The position numbers were made by a program, and so were the translations under genes. This document shows, one piece after another, positions 1 through 9,488 of a stretch of DNA of 15,822 nt; the stretch's first letter is position 1, and each line of letters opens with the position of its first letter. A model generated the notes under the pieces. It saw only the letters and a program-made list of their open reading frames with translations, was not told the origin of the DNA and did not search any database. Source of the stretch: Chloromonas sp. AAM2 (lineage: Eukaryota; Chlorophyta; Chlorophyceae; Chlamydomonadales; Chlamydomonadaceae); NCBI GenBank assembly GCA_004335635.1, contig QAXH01002398.1, positions 1 through 15,822 of the forward strand, written 5' to 3'.

Positions 1-74
1 ACCAATGGGAAGTCCGTATGTTGGCCAGGAACACATGATGGTCGATGACATGTAGTGCAGGAAAAGACGATCAG

Positions 75-422
75 TCATCTGTTGCCTGGAGCTGGACCTC
101 CTACCATCGCAGGACCAAGGTGCGGTCCTTGGGCGGGTGCATGCGCTGCCACTGCAAGATTGACTGACATAAACGCACGCTGTGCCAATGCTTGATCCGC
201 AGGAAAAGCCGGCATGGCGCGGACAGGCCGGCCTCCCAATTCAGCCAGCAATCGATTGCCCGCTGCCAGTTGCTGTGCGTGAACATGTGCTTGCTGTTCC
301 AATCAGAGATGATGAGCCTGCTGAAAAGCGGCCGCTGCTTGGCGAAGGACTGGGATCTGCTCGACGGGAATGTTGGCTTGAGCAGCGAGCCAAGCATCAG
401 CTGCGACTCGATCGGGATCCAT
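75..422 (-). pseudogene. Degraded coding-like frame with one internal TGA
   Basis: On the minus strand an ATG at 422-420 opens 39 codons beginning MDPDRVAADAWLAAQ. It meets TGA at 305-303, then continues open in the same frame for 76 more codons to a TGA at 77-75. The residues are Ala, Gln, Pro and Leu rich on both sides of the internal stop, as in many algal proteins, which is why I prefer this strand over the 126-codon plus-strand frame lying opposite it. I recognise no domain. It could be a decayed gene or transposon ORF, or two exon pieces with an unseen intron. A meaningful recoded TGA is unlikely without other evidence. The identity is unknown and the coding status is uncertain. Confidence 0.3.
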
Positions 423-581
423 CTATATTAGAACGAATTAAAAGTATTGCGATGGACAAGTCATGCAAAGTGAGATTGTTTCTTTGTCTGCTGACACATC
501 TTGTCAGGGCAGCGATGCGTGTCCGAATCGCAGACAGCACTGCGGCGAAGTGGAACGGTTAAGATCATGTGGCAACGTGGA

Positions 582-610
582 CACGTGACCACGTGTGCAC
601 GTGCGACGTC
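582..610. promoter_or_regulatory. Triple CACGTG (G-box/E-box) array upstream of gene copy 1
   Basis: Perfect CACGTG hexamers lie at 582-587, 590-595 and 598-603, each starting exactly 8 bp after the last, followed by a palindromic GACGTC at 605-610. CACGTG is the known binding core of bZIP and bHLH factors. The array ends 88 bp before the start codon at 698, so it is placed as a proximal promoter element. The matching region ahead of copy 2 (5216-5519) has no CACGTG. Confidence 0.5.
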
Positions 611-697
611 GGCGAGATAGAATGAATCATATCCTTTACTTTAACATCGTAAGCGCATTCCGAAATTCTCGTGGCGAGCAACAGTCGTCGTTGACAA

Positions 698-3619
698 ATG
701 AACTGGAAATCAATCCTTGTTTGGGCCTTTCCGGTTTTTTTCCTCAACTTCTGGACCGTGACGCGCATCCACGCTTACTTCTTCCAGTAAGTTGATACCA
801 GTTCATTTGCTCAATGCGATGCTGCTTGCGATGACGTGGCATTCTTTCACGTTTGCAAGGTGTTGAGCCCTGACTCCGTGAGGTCAACCATTCGCCGGGC
901 CAGTGCACCACTCGTCGCACAGTTCAGTTACATACAGTGGCTGTGCGCAGCTGCTAGTTTGATGCACCCAGCAGAATCTCGGAAATCCGGCAATGCCCAC
1001 TCTCTAAACGCATTCAGAGTTAGCTGCTGCGGCCACAATGGGTTTCAAAATGTCAGGAGCGGGCGTCGTTCGCTGACGAAGCAAACAACATTTCGGTACA
1101 ATGTCGCAGCCAAAAAACCACCTGGCAACCATAAAAACTCAGTCCGGAAAGGTTTCGTCGGAGACATGGCCGGTTGGAAGACGCAGCTGTCTGATTGCAC
1201 ATGGTGTGGCGTCTGCCATCGGGCCTGGTTCTGTATGTGCCGCACAAGATGCGTTACCAGCCGGCGTTACCAGCCATCAGCCGGCATGAGTTGCACATTG
1301 GCAATGTCCTTTACATCTTGTTCATAACTTGGCGCAGATTTAAAGGCGGGATGTGGACCGGCGAGCCACAGCACAACTTCATGGCTTGCCGCACCTAGCA
1401 TCTCTTGCATCATTGGCATGGCTGTGCCTGCTTGTGTCCAGGGATGCCGAGTGGAACAAGGCTGACTTCAGAAATACAGTGCTGCCAGATGACATACCAA
1501 AGTCTGTTACCGACGGCTTTTTCGCCGTTATTGACACCATGTTCATCCCCGGAACTATCAAGTGGGTGGGTTTACAGTTCCTAGGCATCATGGCTGAGTG
1601 CTGCACTAGCCTTTCAATAAGCAATGTGCCTCTCAACCTCAACCACATTCCACCAGACTGTGATTTCTAACACGTGATTCCTCCCGCACATGTTGCTTGC
1701 CATGCCAATACTATGCTTACCAATCATCACCTTGTCACCACAGGTTCTGGACCATACGCATCCACATCCTGCTCGTAGCTCCCATGGGCTTCATTGCCAT
1801 GCTGCAGTTGGTGAGAGCGATGTGTCTTCAACACGTCGGATTGGTAGAAAAATGGCGGTGTTGCCATCTGAGGCCTCGTGTAGAGCAGAACAGCATCCTC
1901 AGTAATCCTACAAGTGCGTGCCAAGGGAGCTGTGAGGCCTTGCAATGCATCACGTGCTCTTTGCAGCATTCAACAGTGTTGTCTACCTATCAGGAGTTCG
2001 TGACTGCACATGCGTTCATTACCTCCCGGACAGTATGCACCCGGTGGCACAGCACAGCATATTGAGCACTTGACGCACGTACTGCACGCTGCAGTTTCCC
2101 TTCCTTCGCAAGCGGAATTTGAACCTACACCGCAGACTAGGTTACCTGTACGTGGCACGTGAGTGGCTTACAGGGTCAAACGGAAAAAGTGTCAATCCTT
2201 GCAACACACCTTTGATCAAACAAACTACTTGGCTTAGGTTGAAGAAGCAACTCTTGGCTAACGCCAGCACTGGCCCGCACACACACGTGTAGCTTGGTTT
2301 TTCCATTACATCTGTAGCATCAACTACGAGATACGTCAGGACAGTGACACGAGAATAATGATGTGTCATCATGTGCTGTGATATGAGAACAAACATTGTA
2401 AGATCTGCGGAGTTGTGAGGCCTACGCATGTATTCGACAACGCAGGCTGCTTGACATTCCCCATGCCATGTGTCACTACTAGCGGGCCACCGGTGCATCT
2501 GTGCAGCCACTGCAATGCTCATGCCCAGTCAGCGTCTGTTCATCCGCCCTTGCTGTCATCGACCACACTTGCTATGCCCCACGTGCAGTGCTGATCCCCT
2601 TCACGATTGAGCAACTCTACACCGAGTTTGTTGTCGGCCCTCTCCCTGTTACCTTCATGAGCACTGTTGGAAACCTGTCCAGGTAAGGACTGCCCAGGAC
2701 CCATGCAATCTTTGTCACTTTCGCCGGCCGTGTGTCCATCTGGAAGGCAAATCAATACCAGCCGTGTTGTGGGATAACGGTAAATACCCTCCTGTAGACA
2801 GGTGGGGCCTGCTGAGAAGCCAGTATTCTATTGGGTGAAGAGTCGGGCTTGGCAAATGTAGCTTTGGTCGCTTTTGCATGCAGCTCAGCTGAGTGTTGTA
2901 GTCAGTGTTGGGAATGCTCTACTGTAGGACAGCTCAGCTCAGCTCAGTGTTTGTAGTCAGTGTTGTCGTTATCGTAGGACAGCTGGTGCCCTGCTGAGAG
3001 GCCCTGCGTTCCATTGAGTGATCCCACGTGATTGGACTGTACAAGTGTCTGTTGTGTGTACGGTCAGGTTAGTGTTGTGCGTGTGCCCTGCACTGCGCAG
3101 CCTGGCGAGCATGGTGCTGGGCACTGGCCTGGGCATCTACTACGCAAAGCAACACCGGATCAAGGCGCACCGTGCATGCATGCTGATTAATGCGGCAGGC
3201 CTCTACAGGAACCCTGTGCAGCGATTCTTCTGGGCAATCTTTGGAAAGGTAACACTGCAAAGCTCTGAGATGTTTTGGAAGCTCAGCTTCTGCAACAAAG
3301 GCAATGAGCTGAGTACATGCATCGAAGCGTTATCAAGGTGTTGTCGTATCTTCCAAGCGACACAAGCACGACCTGTCTGCAGAATCGGATATCAGTATTC
3401 GGCAGCCCATGCATGCCGATTGATGCTCACCCTTGCACACCATTCCCCATCCAATCGCAGGCAAACCTGCAGGCCCCCTATACGTCCTACCCCGACTGGC
3501 TAGACAAGCCCATGGCGGCCTCTGAGTATGCTGCCCTCACGATCTGCTATGGCACAGCCGCATTGTATGTTGTCATGGCTGCAACCACCACCAAAGCTCC
3601 AAAGGCCAAGGCTGCGTGA
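698..3619 (+). CDS. Multi-pass membrane protein, DUF2306-like, tandem copy 1 (7 exons)
   Basis: Exons are 698-786, 1442-1561, 1744-1810, 2095-2158, 2589-2682, 3101-3248 and 3461-3619. All introns are GT-AG, phases agree at every junction, and the total is 741 nt (246 residues plus TGA). Hydrophobic segments lie near residues 5-19, 78-92, 107-120, 134-160, 173-193 and 217-235. Two motifs resemble the DUF2306 family: H104-R-R-L-G-Y in a basic loop before a membrane span, and H168-R-A-C-M after a span ending IYYA. DUF2306 proteins are predicted membrane proteins of unknown function. The tail is Lys/Ala rich (KAPKAKAA). The ATG at 698 is chosen because it opens a frame conserved in copy 2 and sits in a matching context. 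A possible algal poly(A) signal, TGTAA, is at 3785-3789. The exon model is firm; the family call comes from remembered motif shape. Confidence 0.8.
2881..2979. repeat. Two-unit tandem repeat (about 50 bp) in intron 5 of copy 1
   Basis: Units 2881-2929 and 2930-2979 both run from CAGCTCAGCT through GTAGTCAGTGTTG to GTAGGA. The second unit has extra CAGCT repeats at its start. The corresponding intron of copy 2 (7692-7913) is much shorter and lacks the duplication, so it arose or was lost after the gene duplicated. Confidence 0.7.
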
Positions 3620-4295
3620 TCAGTCATGCAAGCGACCAGGCAGAGACGGCAAGTGCACAAGCAAGGTGATTAATCCCTAATGGTAACAGACAAACATGCG
3701 CTAAACAGTATTTCCATCGCAACACGAGAAATGCTATTTGTGATCCCGTGAACCTTATTTTCCAGCAAGGTAGAAGGGTTGCTCTGTAAGAGCTGTAGAA
3801 AGGTTGCTGTTATTCTTAGAATTGTGTGCTACAACTTCGGTCAGTGCCACTTGATGTCGCTTCGCTCTTGTGTAAGCTGTGGGATCTGGGATTCACAGAC
3901 TGTCATGTGCGGCGTAAGTCTGCCATCTTCCTGCCCCTGTCTTCTTCCTTCTTGCTCAGGGTAGGTCAGGGCGGTACACATCTCATACCGTGTCCTTTGC
4001 CGGCTTTTCTGATGCAAAATATCAATCAACGTGTACCAGGCCAGTAGCCAGTACTTCGTGGCGGCTGCGTAGCTTGTGACGGGCTGGATTGGCCTCAAAC
4101 ACTTGCGCTCATCGACAGGCCAGGAGTCACTGCTTGTCACCTTTCCATTCAGCTTCTGCTTCAACACGTTAGGCTTCTGCTTTTGAGCCTTGGCCGGTCT
4201 CTGGCTAACCACAATGTAGCCGTGTTCGTAAGTTGAGGAAGCCAAGGCACGACAAGCTGTTGTAGACGGACCATGCAGGCACCGCGCAGGCGAGC
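3620..4295. other. 3' flank and spacer after copy 1, no gene seen
   Basis: This stretch should hold the 3' untranslated region of copy 1. TGTAA, the usual green-algal poly(A) signal, occurs at 3785-3789, 166 nt past the stop, and is the best candidate 3' end. The longer open frames here (for example on the minus strand at 3841-4326) have no recognisable composition or splice context, and I treat them as chance. Confidence 0.4.
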
Positions 4296-4406
4296 ATGCA
4301 TCGTCAGGCCCCCAAACCCATGGCAAGCCTTAACGCCGCCTCCAAGCCCAAGGCTAGCTCACGGACCAATGCATCTCACGATGACACGATGCAAGCGCGT
4401 GAATAA
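4296..4406 (+). other. Short coding-like frame, 36 codons
   Basis: ATG at 4296 opens 36 codons ending in TAA at 4404-4406, beginning MHRQAPKPMASLNAASKPK. The peptide is Ala, Ser, Lys and Pro rich and low in Cys and Trp, unlike antisense noise. It lies about 110 nt upstream of the degraded frame at 4517-5068 and could be an earlier exon of the same decayed gene. No domain is recognised. Confidence 0.2.
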
Positions 4407-4516
4407 TCGGGCCCAAGAACCATTGAGCGCCTGCCGAACATCGCATCTCAATTAAGATCAACCGCTGAGGTTCAGGTCTTTGGGGGGCAGTCCTTTCTCG
4501 GGCTTGGAAAATCTAG

Positions 4517-5068
4517 ACAGGTTTGAGCACAGAGCGTGAGCAAGCTGTGTTTCCAAGCCGCGTAGGAGCGACAAATTCGACCGATGTTAGCTTGCCTCTG
4601 GCGCTAGTTTCGACCCAGTCAGCGAGACAGATGAAACGCCCAAGTCGCCCAAGCGCGCTCCGGGAGTTCAAGCAAAGCAAGCACGAAGGTGCCCAGGGCT
4701 CGCTCCCAGCACGACCCCATGACAGACAGTCAGGCATGCGCACCTTCATTACACAGCGGACGGGGGCAGAGATAGCAGCAAAGGCAGCAGTGGAGGCAGC
4801 AGAGTGAAAGCGCAAGAGGAAGGATGAGGCTGCAAAGTAGAAGCCCAGAGGCAGGCCTTTCTTGTGGCTTGATGCTGACCAAATTAACCCCATCAGAATT
4901 GTGTAGCCAGCAGCTGCAGTAGGTGAAGCAACAGCAGGCCAAGGCCCAAAGGCAGCACAGGAGGAGGGTGAGCAAAGTGGCAGTGAGCAGATAGGGCATG
5001 AGGAGTTGGATAAGCGGTGCAAGCACCAGGACAGTGTTCTGGACAAGTTGTTGGCAGTGCTCGACTAG
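4517..5068 (+). pseudogene. Stop-interrupted frame with AT-hook-like KPRGRP motif
   Basis: One plus-strand frame stays coding-like from after a TAG at 4514-4516 to a TAG at 5066-5068, broken only by TGA at 4805-4807, TAG at 4838-4840 and TAG at 4904-4906. Between the stops it reads as a basic nuclear-type protein: an Ala/Glu-rich stretch, KRKRKDEAAK, then KPRGRP (the AT-hook core is RGRP), and an acidic Gln/Glu-rich end suggestive of a coiled coil (HEELDKRCKHQDSVLDKLL). There is no in-frame ATG before the first part. Codons one base away from TAG (CAG, GAG, AAG) would restore the frame, as expected of a decayed gene or transposon ORF. The 177-codon minus-strand frame on top of it is Cys/Leu/Ser rich, which is what the reverse complement of GCA-rich coding produces. 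Confidence 0.3.
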
Positions 5069-5262
5069 ATGGAGGACACTGCATGGCATTCACGCGATTG
5101 CCCCATGGCTGACGTTGGCACTGCATGACATACTGGATTGTGAACAATGCATGGTACTCAGGTGATTGCGAGGCTGTTGGCTGTAACCACGGGTTGACGG
5201 CTGCCCTATGGCGGTTTAAGGTAGAAAATAGGCGCCGACTTGCGACTTATATCCGGGTTTCG

Positions 5263-5278
5263 ATCGCATCATTGCGAT
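5263..5278. promoter_or_regulatory. Small inverted repeat upstream of copy 2
   Basis: ATCGCA at 5263-5268 and TGCGAT at 5273-5278 form a 6-bp inverted repeat with a 4-base spacer, about 240 bp before the copy 2 start codon. It could be a dyad operator or chance. Nothing else promoter-like is clear in 5216-5519, and the region resembles the copy 1 upstream sequence only in roughly the last 50 bp before the ATG. Confidence 0.2.
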
Positions 5279-5519
5279 GATACGGTATATGAATCTCGGC
5301 CGGACATCTGCGGCGCGACGGCGTCGAACTACCGTATGAGTGCTGAAAATTGCCTTAAAGGAGCAACGAATGTGATAACAGTGACAAGTGTGAAGTGTGT
5401 ACAAGCAGACAAAGTTGGCAGGACAACGTTGGACAATAATGCCGAGCCATCCAGCCGACTGACAGTGGCAAGTAAGCGCATTCTGAACTTCTGGTGGCGA
5501 GCACCATCATCGTCGACAA

Positions 5520-6077
5520 ATGAACTGGAAATCTATCCTTCTCTGGGCCTTCCCGGTCTTCTTCCTTAATTTCTGGACCGCGACGCGCATTTACGCCTAC
5601 TTCTTCCAGTGAGTTACATGGAGCTCATTCGCTGACGCAGCCTTCTCAGAGGCTTGTCAGGCTTCGTAGCTGTCAAGGTCACGTAACCGTTCACGTAACC
5701 ATTCACGTAACCATTCAATCATTGATCAATAATGACGGACGGCCCATCATGCAATGGACGCTCTCCACATCTACTGCTTACAGACCCATTGTTTACACAT
5801 CTGCCGGCCCACCAAACTCGGATTTCCATAGTGTCCAGAAAAACACAAGCGTCGTTCGGCAGACTCGTGTTCATACAATGCAGTTGCGGCACCAACCATC
5901 ATACCCGGGCCCGCACTTGTCTGCCATTGGAACCTGGTTCCGTGTGCGCCGCACTAGATGCCATCAACAGACATGAGTTTTACATCCTTCTCGTATTTGT
6001 ACTTGGGCAACTGAGCGTGGTCTCAACAACAGGAACTGGGCCAAAGAGCCACAGCACAACCATATAAAGCCATGTAT

Positions 6078-6128
<51 letters not shown>

Positions 6129-8491
6129 CAACCATATAGCCTGCAGCACCTAGCATCTCTTGCATCATTGGCATGGCTGTGCCTGCTTGTGTCCAGGGAT
6201 GCCGAGTGGAACAAGGCTGACTTCAGAAATACAGTGCTGCCAGATGACATACCAAAGTCTGTTACCGACGGCTTTTTCGCCGTTATTGACACCATGTACA
6301 TCCCCGGAACTATCAAGTGGGTGGGGTTACGGTTCCTGTAAGTGGGTGGGTTGCCACAGTTCTAATAAAAGTGTGCTTCTCAACCACGTTTCACCAGACT
6401 CTGATTCCTTCATGCACTCACATGTTGCCTGCAGGTTCTGGACCATACGCATTCACATCCTAATCGCTGCTCCCATGGGCTTCATTGCCATGCTGCAATT
6501 GGTGAGCGCACTGTAGCTTCAACTCGTTGAATTGGTAGGATGATGGTACGGAAATGGTTCTAATGTCGTAAAAAGTGTGAGGCATCATCCATGGAAACGT
6601 CTGTACCAGCCATGAAAATGGCAACCTCGTGTAGACAACATGAGCCCTGTTGCAATGTAGCTGTCCCCGACCTCTGACGGTCCGTCCTGTTGCAGCTGGA
6701 CTGCCACATCCCGGACGTGACTAACTATGCCTCCTGGCCCTTCTTGCGTCCCTTTCTCTAGTAATTGACTTGAGCTTAGGCGGCTCGGTCCTGTTTTGAC
6801 TTCAGTTGGCCTGCCATGCCTGCTTTGTTCCCTGCGTTCGTATATAAATATATACGTGAGCATCTGAGGATATATATTTTCATGTGGAGCACTTGACGCA
6901 CGTACTGCACGCTGCAGTTTCCCTTCCTTCGCAAGCGGAATTTGAACCTACACCGCAGGCTGGGTTACCTGTACGTGGCACGTGAGTGGCTTACAGGGCA
7001 AATCGAAAAGGTGTCAATCCTTGCAACACACAGAACTATTAGCACTTGGCTTGCACCAGCACTGGCCTGCACTACGTCTTTACTTGCTTTTTTAATCGCA
7101 TCAGCGGTCTGTACATATGGTAATGTGTGTTGATACCGTACTGCTCCTAATGACTTTGCGTGCCTAACTTGTTTGCGTGCCTAACTTGTTTGCGGTTTTG
7201 TGCTTTTGCGCTTTGTAGTTTTGCGTCTTGGGCGCCAAAACGTTCTTTATTGTTGCGTCTGACATTCTGCCTCTTTACTTTGCTTAGGCCGTCAACCTGT
7301 CACACCACACACTACAGGTAGTGCATAACATCGGCCATGTTATATTGCCTGACGAGTGCATCACCATGCCACACAGCTCAGTTCCTACCCTTGCACGGGA
7401 AACTTGAGGCCCATACATTTGCATATGTAATGTATTACAAGGAGCAGGTTGGCAGGTCCCACACCCTTTGTCACGACCGGGCCGACACACACTACTGGGC
7501 CATCAGCGTGTCTTTGTAGTCACTGCAGTGGTCATGCCTAGGCTGAGGCAACCTGGTCAGCATCCGCCCATCTGCCCTTGCTATGCCCCACGTGCAGTGC
7601 TGATCCCCTTCACGATTGAGCAACTCTACACTGTGTTCGGTGTTGGCCCGCTGCCCATTGGCTTCATGGCCATCTTTGGAAACCTGTCCAGGTAAGGATT
7701 GCACCGTGTCACTGTGACCTCGATCCGTCGTTTCTGCTGCCTTGTGTGCGCCATGACACTGAGAGTCAGAATCAATGCCAGCCCCTTCTGTAGCACAGCC
7801 GGTGGCCTGCTGAAGATTCTAGGTGAAAAGCTGGAATCTGCAGGTGCAGCATTGCTCGCTTTTTCTCACGGCTCAGCTCAGTGTTGTAAATACGTGTGCC
7901 CTGCACTGCGCAGCCTGGCGAGCATGGTGCTGGGCACTGGCCTGGGCATCTACTACGCAAAGCAACACCGGATCAAGGCGCACCGTGCGTGCATGCTGAT
8001 CAATGCGGCGGGCATTTTCAGGAACCCTGTGCAGCGATTTTTCTGGGCAATTTTTGCAAAGGTAAAATGTTTTGCATGGTATGGCTGTACTTCTCACAGT
8101 GTATAAGCTTTACCACTTACTGCCACAGTGTGTGTGCAACATAATTCCTATGTGCCACACCAGCACTTTTGCTTCTCCAACAAAGGCAAGGAGCTGAATA
8201 CATGCATTGAAGCGTTATCAAGGTTTTGCCGCATCTTCCAAGCGACACAAGCACGACCTGCCTGCAGAGTCGGATATCACATGCATGTCGATTGATGCTC
8301 ACCCTTGCACATCATTCCCCGTCCAATCGCAGGCAAACCTGCAGGCCCCCTATACGTCCTACTCCGACTGGCTAGACAAACCCATGGTGGCCTCTGAATA
8401 TGCTGCTCTAACGATCTGCTATGGCACAGCCGCATTGTATGTTGTCATGGCTGCAACCACCACCAAAGCTCCAAAGGCCAAGGCTGCGTGA
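5520..8491 (+). CDS. Multi-pass membrane protein, DUF2306-like, tandem copy 2 (7 exons)
   Basis: Exons are 5520-5608, 6197-6316, 6435-6501, 6918-6981, 7598-7691, 7914-8061 and 8333-8491. Each exon has exactly the length of its counterpart in copy 1, with the same GT-AG sites and phases, giving 246 residues plus TGA. The motifs H104-R-R-L-G-Y and H168-R-A-C-M are intact. I count 18 substitutions against copy 1: 3 in exon 1 (V8L, V21A, H25Y), F64Y in exon 2, L80I and V81A in exon 3, seven in exon 5 (residues 126-140), L179I, Y180F and G193A in exon 6, and P205S and A213V in exon 7. Changes are mostly conservative and no frame is broken, so both copies look functional. Copy 2 has its own upstream region without the CACGTG array. 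Biochemical role unknown. Confidence 0.8.
5679..5714. repeat. 12-bp tandem repeat, three units
   Basis: TCACGTAACC followed by GT, AT and AT occupies 5679-5690, 5691-5702 and 5703-5714 in intron 1 of copy 2. Each unit carries an ACGT core of the kind bound by bZIP factors. It starts 70 bp after exon 1. The copy 1 intron has no such array. Confidence 0.8.
6056..6138. repeat. (TGA)17 microsatellite flanked by an 11-bp direct repeat
   Basis: TGA is repeated 17 times without interruption at 6078-6128 in intron 1 of copy 2. ACAACCATATA occurs at 6056-6066 and again at 6128-6138, bracketing AAGCCATGTAT plus the TGA tract. In copy 1 the aligned intron passes directly from CACAGCACAAC to the GCACCTAGCATC segment with no tract. 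The arrangement resembles a target-site duplication around a very short 5'-truncated retroelement with a simple-repeat tail, but replication slippage next to a chance duplication is also possible. Confidence 0.75.
6839..6856. repeat. AT-rich inverted repeat in intron 3 of copy 2
   Basis: CGTATATA and TATATACG are separated by AA, an 8-bp perfect inverted repeat, about 60 bp before exon 4. It contains a TATA-like string but lies inside a transcribed intron, so a promoter role is doubtful. The copy 1 intron lacks it. Confidence 0.4.
7156..7189. repeat. 17-bp tandem duplication in intron 4 of copy 2
   Basis: TTGCGTGCCTAACTTGT occurs at 7156-7172 and again immediately at 7173-7189, followed by T-rich sequence with further TTTTGCG-like fragments. 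It is intronic and has no evident role. Confidence 0.7.
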
Positions 8492-9219
8492 TCAGTCATG
8501 TAAGCAACCAGGCAGACGGAAGCAACCAACAGGGATTCTGTTGCGCGTACTTCAGCGTACATCACGTCCTGATTTGGGGGTATTCCGAACTTGCCAGGCA
8601 TGACATCATCACATGATTGGCTGGTGTGGGACCTTTCTTGAGAGTGGTTAACAACCAGGAGCAATGGGAAGCTGCTCCTCAGCAGGGTAGGTGTCACTGT
8701 TTGTTTGGTTCTGTGATTACGTACGTGAAGATTGCACCAGAGCAGATCAACACTTTCGTCATCACCTTCCTTGCTTTTGCCCTGGAGGTCGTATTCTGCT
8801 CTATATGTGATTCACCTTTGCGAACTTAGCAGAATCAGGAGTAGAATTGGGATAACACTGCATCACGTCTTCATCTTTTGCTGAGACTGTCTGTGTTTTG
8901 CTGCCGCAAGCCATATTCATATCTGTCTATCTGTCATATTTGTTGACTTGTCATAACTTTGCGGGAGAGATTGTCTGGTCAGGCTTCCACAGCGTTGCAA
9001 GCATCCACAGTCTGCTTATGCCTACTGCAAGGCTGTTCTGGTGAGTGTCAATTTCGACCATCCTTGATGGGGCTGCTGTTGGCTTTCAATATCTGATCCT
9101 CCTGCCTGTGATAATGTTTTGGTCCCGTTTTGATCAGCAGGTTTCAACATATTCATCGTCAACAACAATCAAGAGGCAGAGGCATGACGTTTGGCAACAA
9201 ACACTCAGCCGTGTGCTGA
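8492..9219. other. 3' flank of copy 2 and spacer, no gene seen
   Basis: The first roughly 30 bp resemble the sequence after the copy 1 stop codon, then similarity is lost. A TGTAA at 8499-8503 is only 8 nt past the stop, too close to be a typical poly(A) signal. A GTGAGT donor-like site at 9040 and several acceptor-like sites are present, but I could not join them into a supported gene. Confidence 0.35.
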
Positions 9220-9411
9220 TACTGCAGCCGTCGCACTGTACAAGCATGCCAGAACTCGTTGGCTACTAATGCTACTGCTCCCAGCACCTGCCTCAACAAA
9301 TCTGTCCTCCACAACGCCACCTACTTGTACCTGCCACACGATTTCAAAGGGGTTCCTGGTTGCCTTGGCTGGTTGTGCATGCGCTTAGGAACCAATACGA
9401 CAACACAGTGA
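9220..9411 (+). pseudogene. Possible exon of a secreted glycoprotein-like sequence
   Basis: After an in-frame TGA at 9217-9219, one frame is open for 63 codons to TGA at 9409-9411. It has no ATG start. A plausible acceptor (TGATACTGCAG) ends at 9227, so an exon could begin at 9228. The frame holds four N-glycosylation sequons (NAT, NKS, NAT, NTT) and five Cys residues, and contains YLYLPHDFKGVPGCLGWLC. Upstream of the TGA the same frame is again open back to a TAA near 9111. It might be a decayed or misread exon. Another plus-strand frame here is also open, so coding is not secure. Confidence 0.22.
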
Positions 9412-9488
9412 GGCGAGTGTTCTAAGGGGTAACTGAGGCTTTTGATACGGCAAAAACTCAAAAAGAATTTTAATAGTCGACCAGCAGA

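Noticed and set aside
182..562. 126-codon plus-strand open frame
   Set aside because: Charged and Pro-rich but without any recognisable motif; it is antisense to the frame at 75-422, which has a more natural composition. Neither is certain.
2109..2126. tRNA B-box-like sequence (GGTTCAAATTCC) on the minus strand
   Set aside because: It is inside exon 4 of copy 1, is one base too long for the B-box consensus, and has no matching acceptor stem or A-box.
4805..4906. Variant genetic code reading TAG or TGA as an amino acid, as in some ulvophyte algae for TAA/TAG
   Set aside because: The well-supported genes have no in-frame TAG, TAA or TGA and end in TGA, and the interrupted frames contain both TGA and TAG, so decay is simpler.
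4513..5046. 177-codon minus-strand open frame, the longest in the window
   Set aside because: It is rich in Cys, Leu and Ser in the way expected of the complement of GCA/CAG-rich sequence, has no splice context or recognisable motif, and lies opposite a more protein-like frame.
9010..9045. Possible 30-nt exon before the GTGAGT donor at 9040
   Set aside because: Acceptor and donor look reasonable, but no neighbouring exon joins in phase and nothing similar occurs in the other genes.
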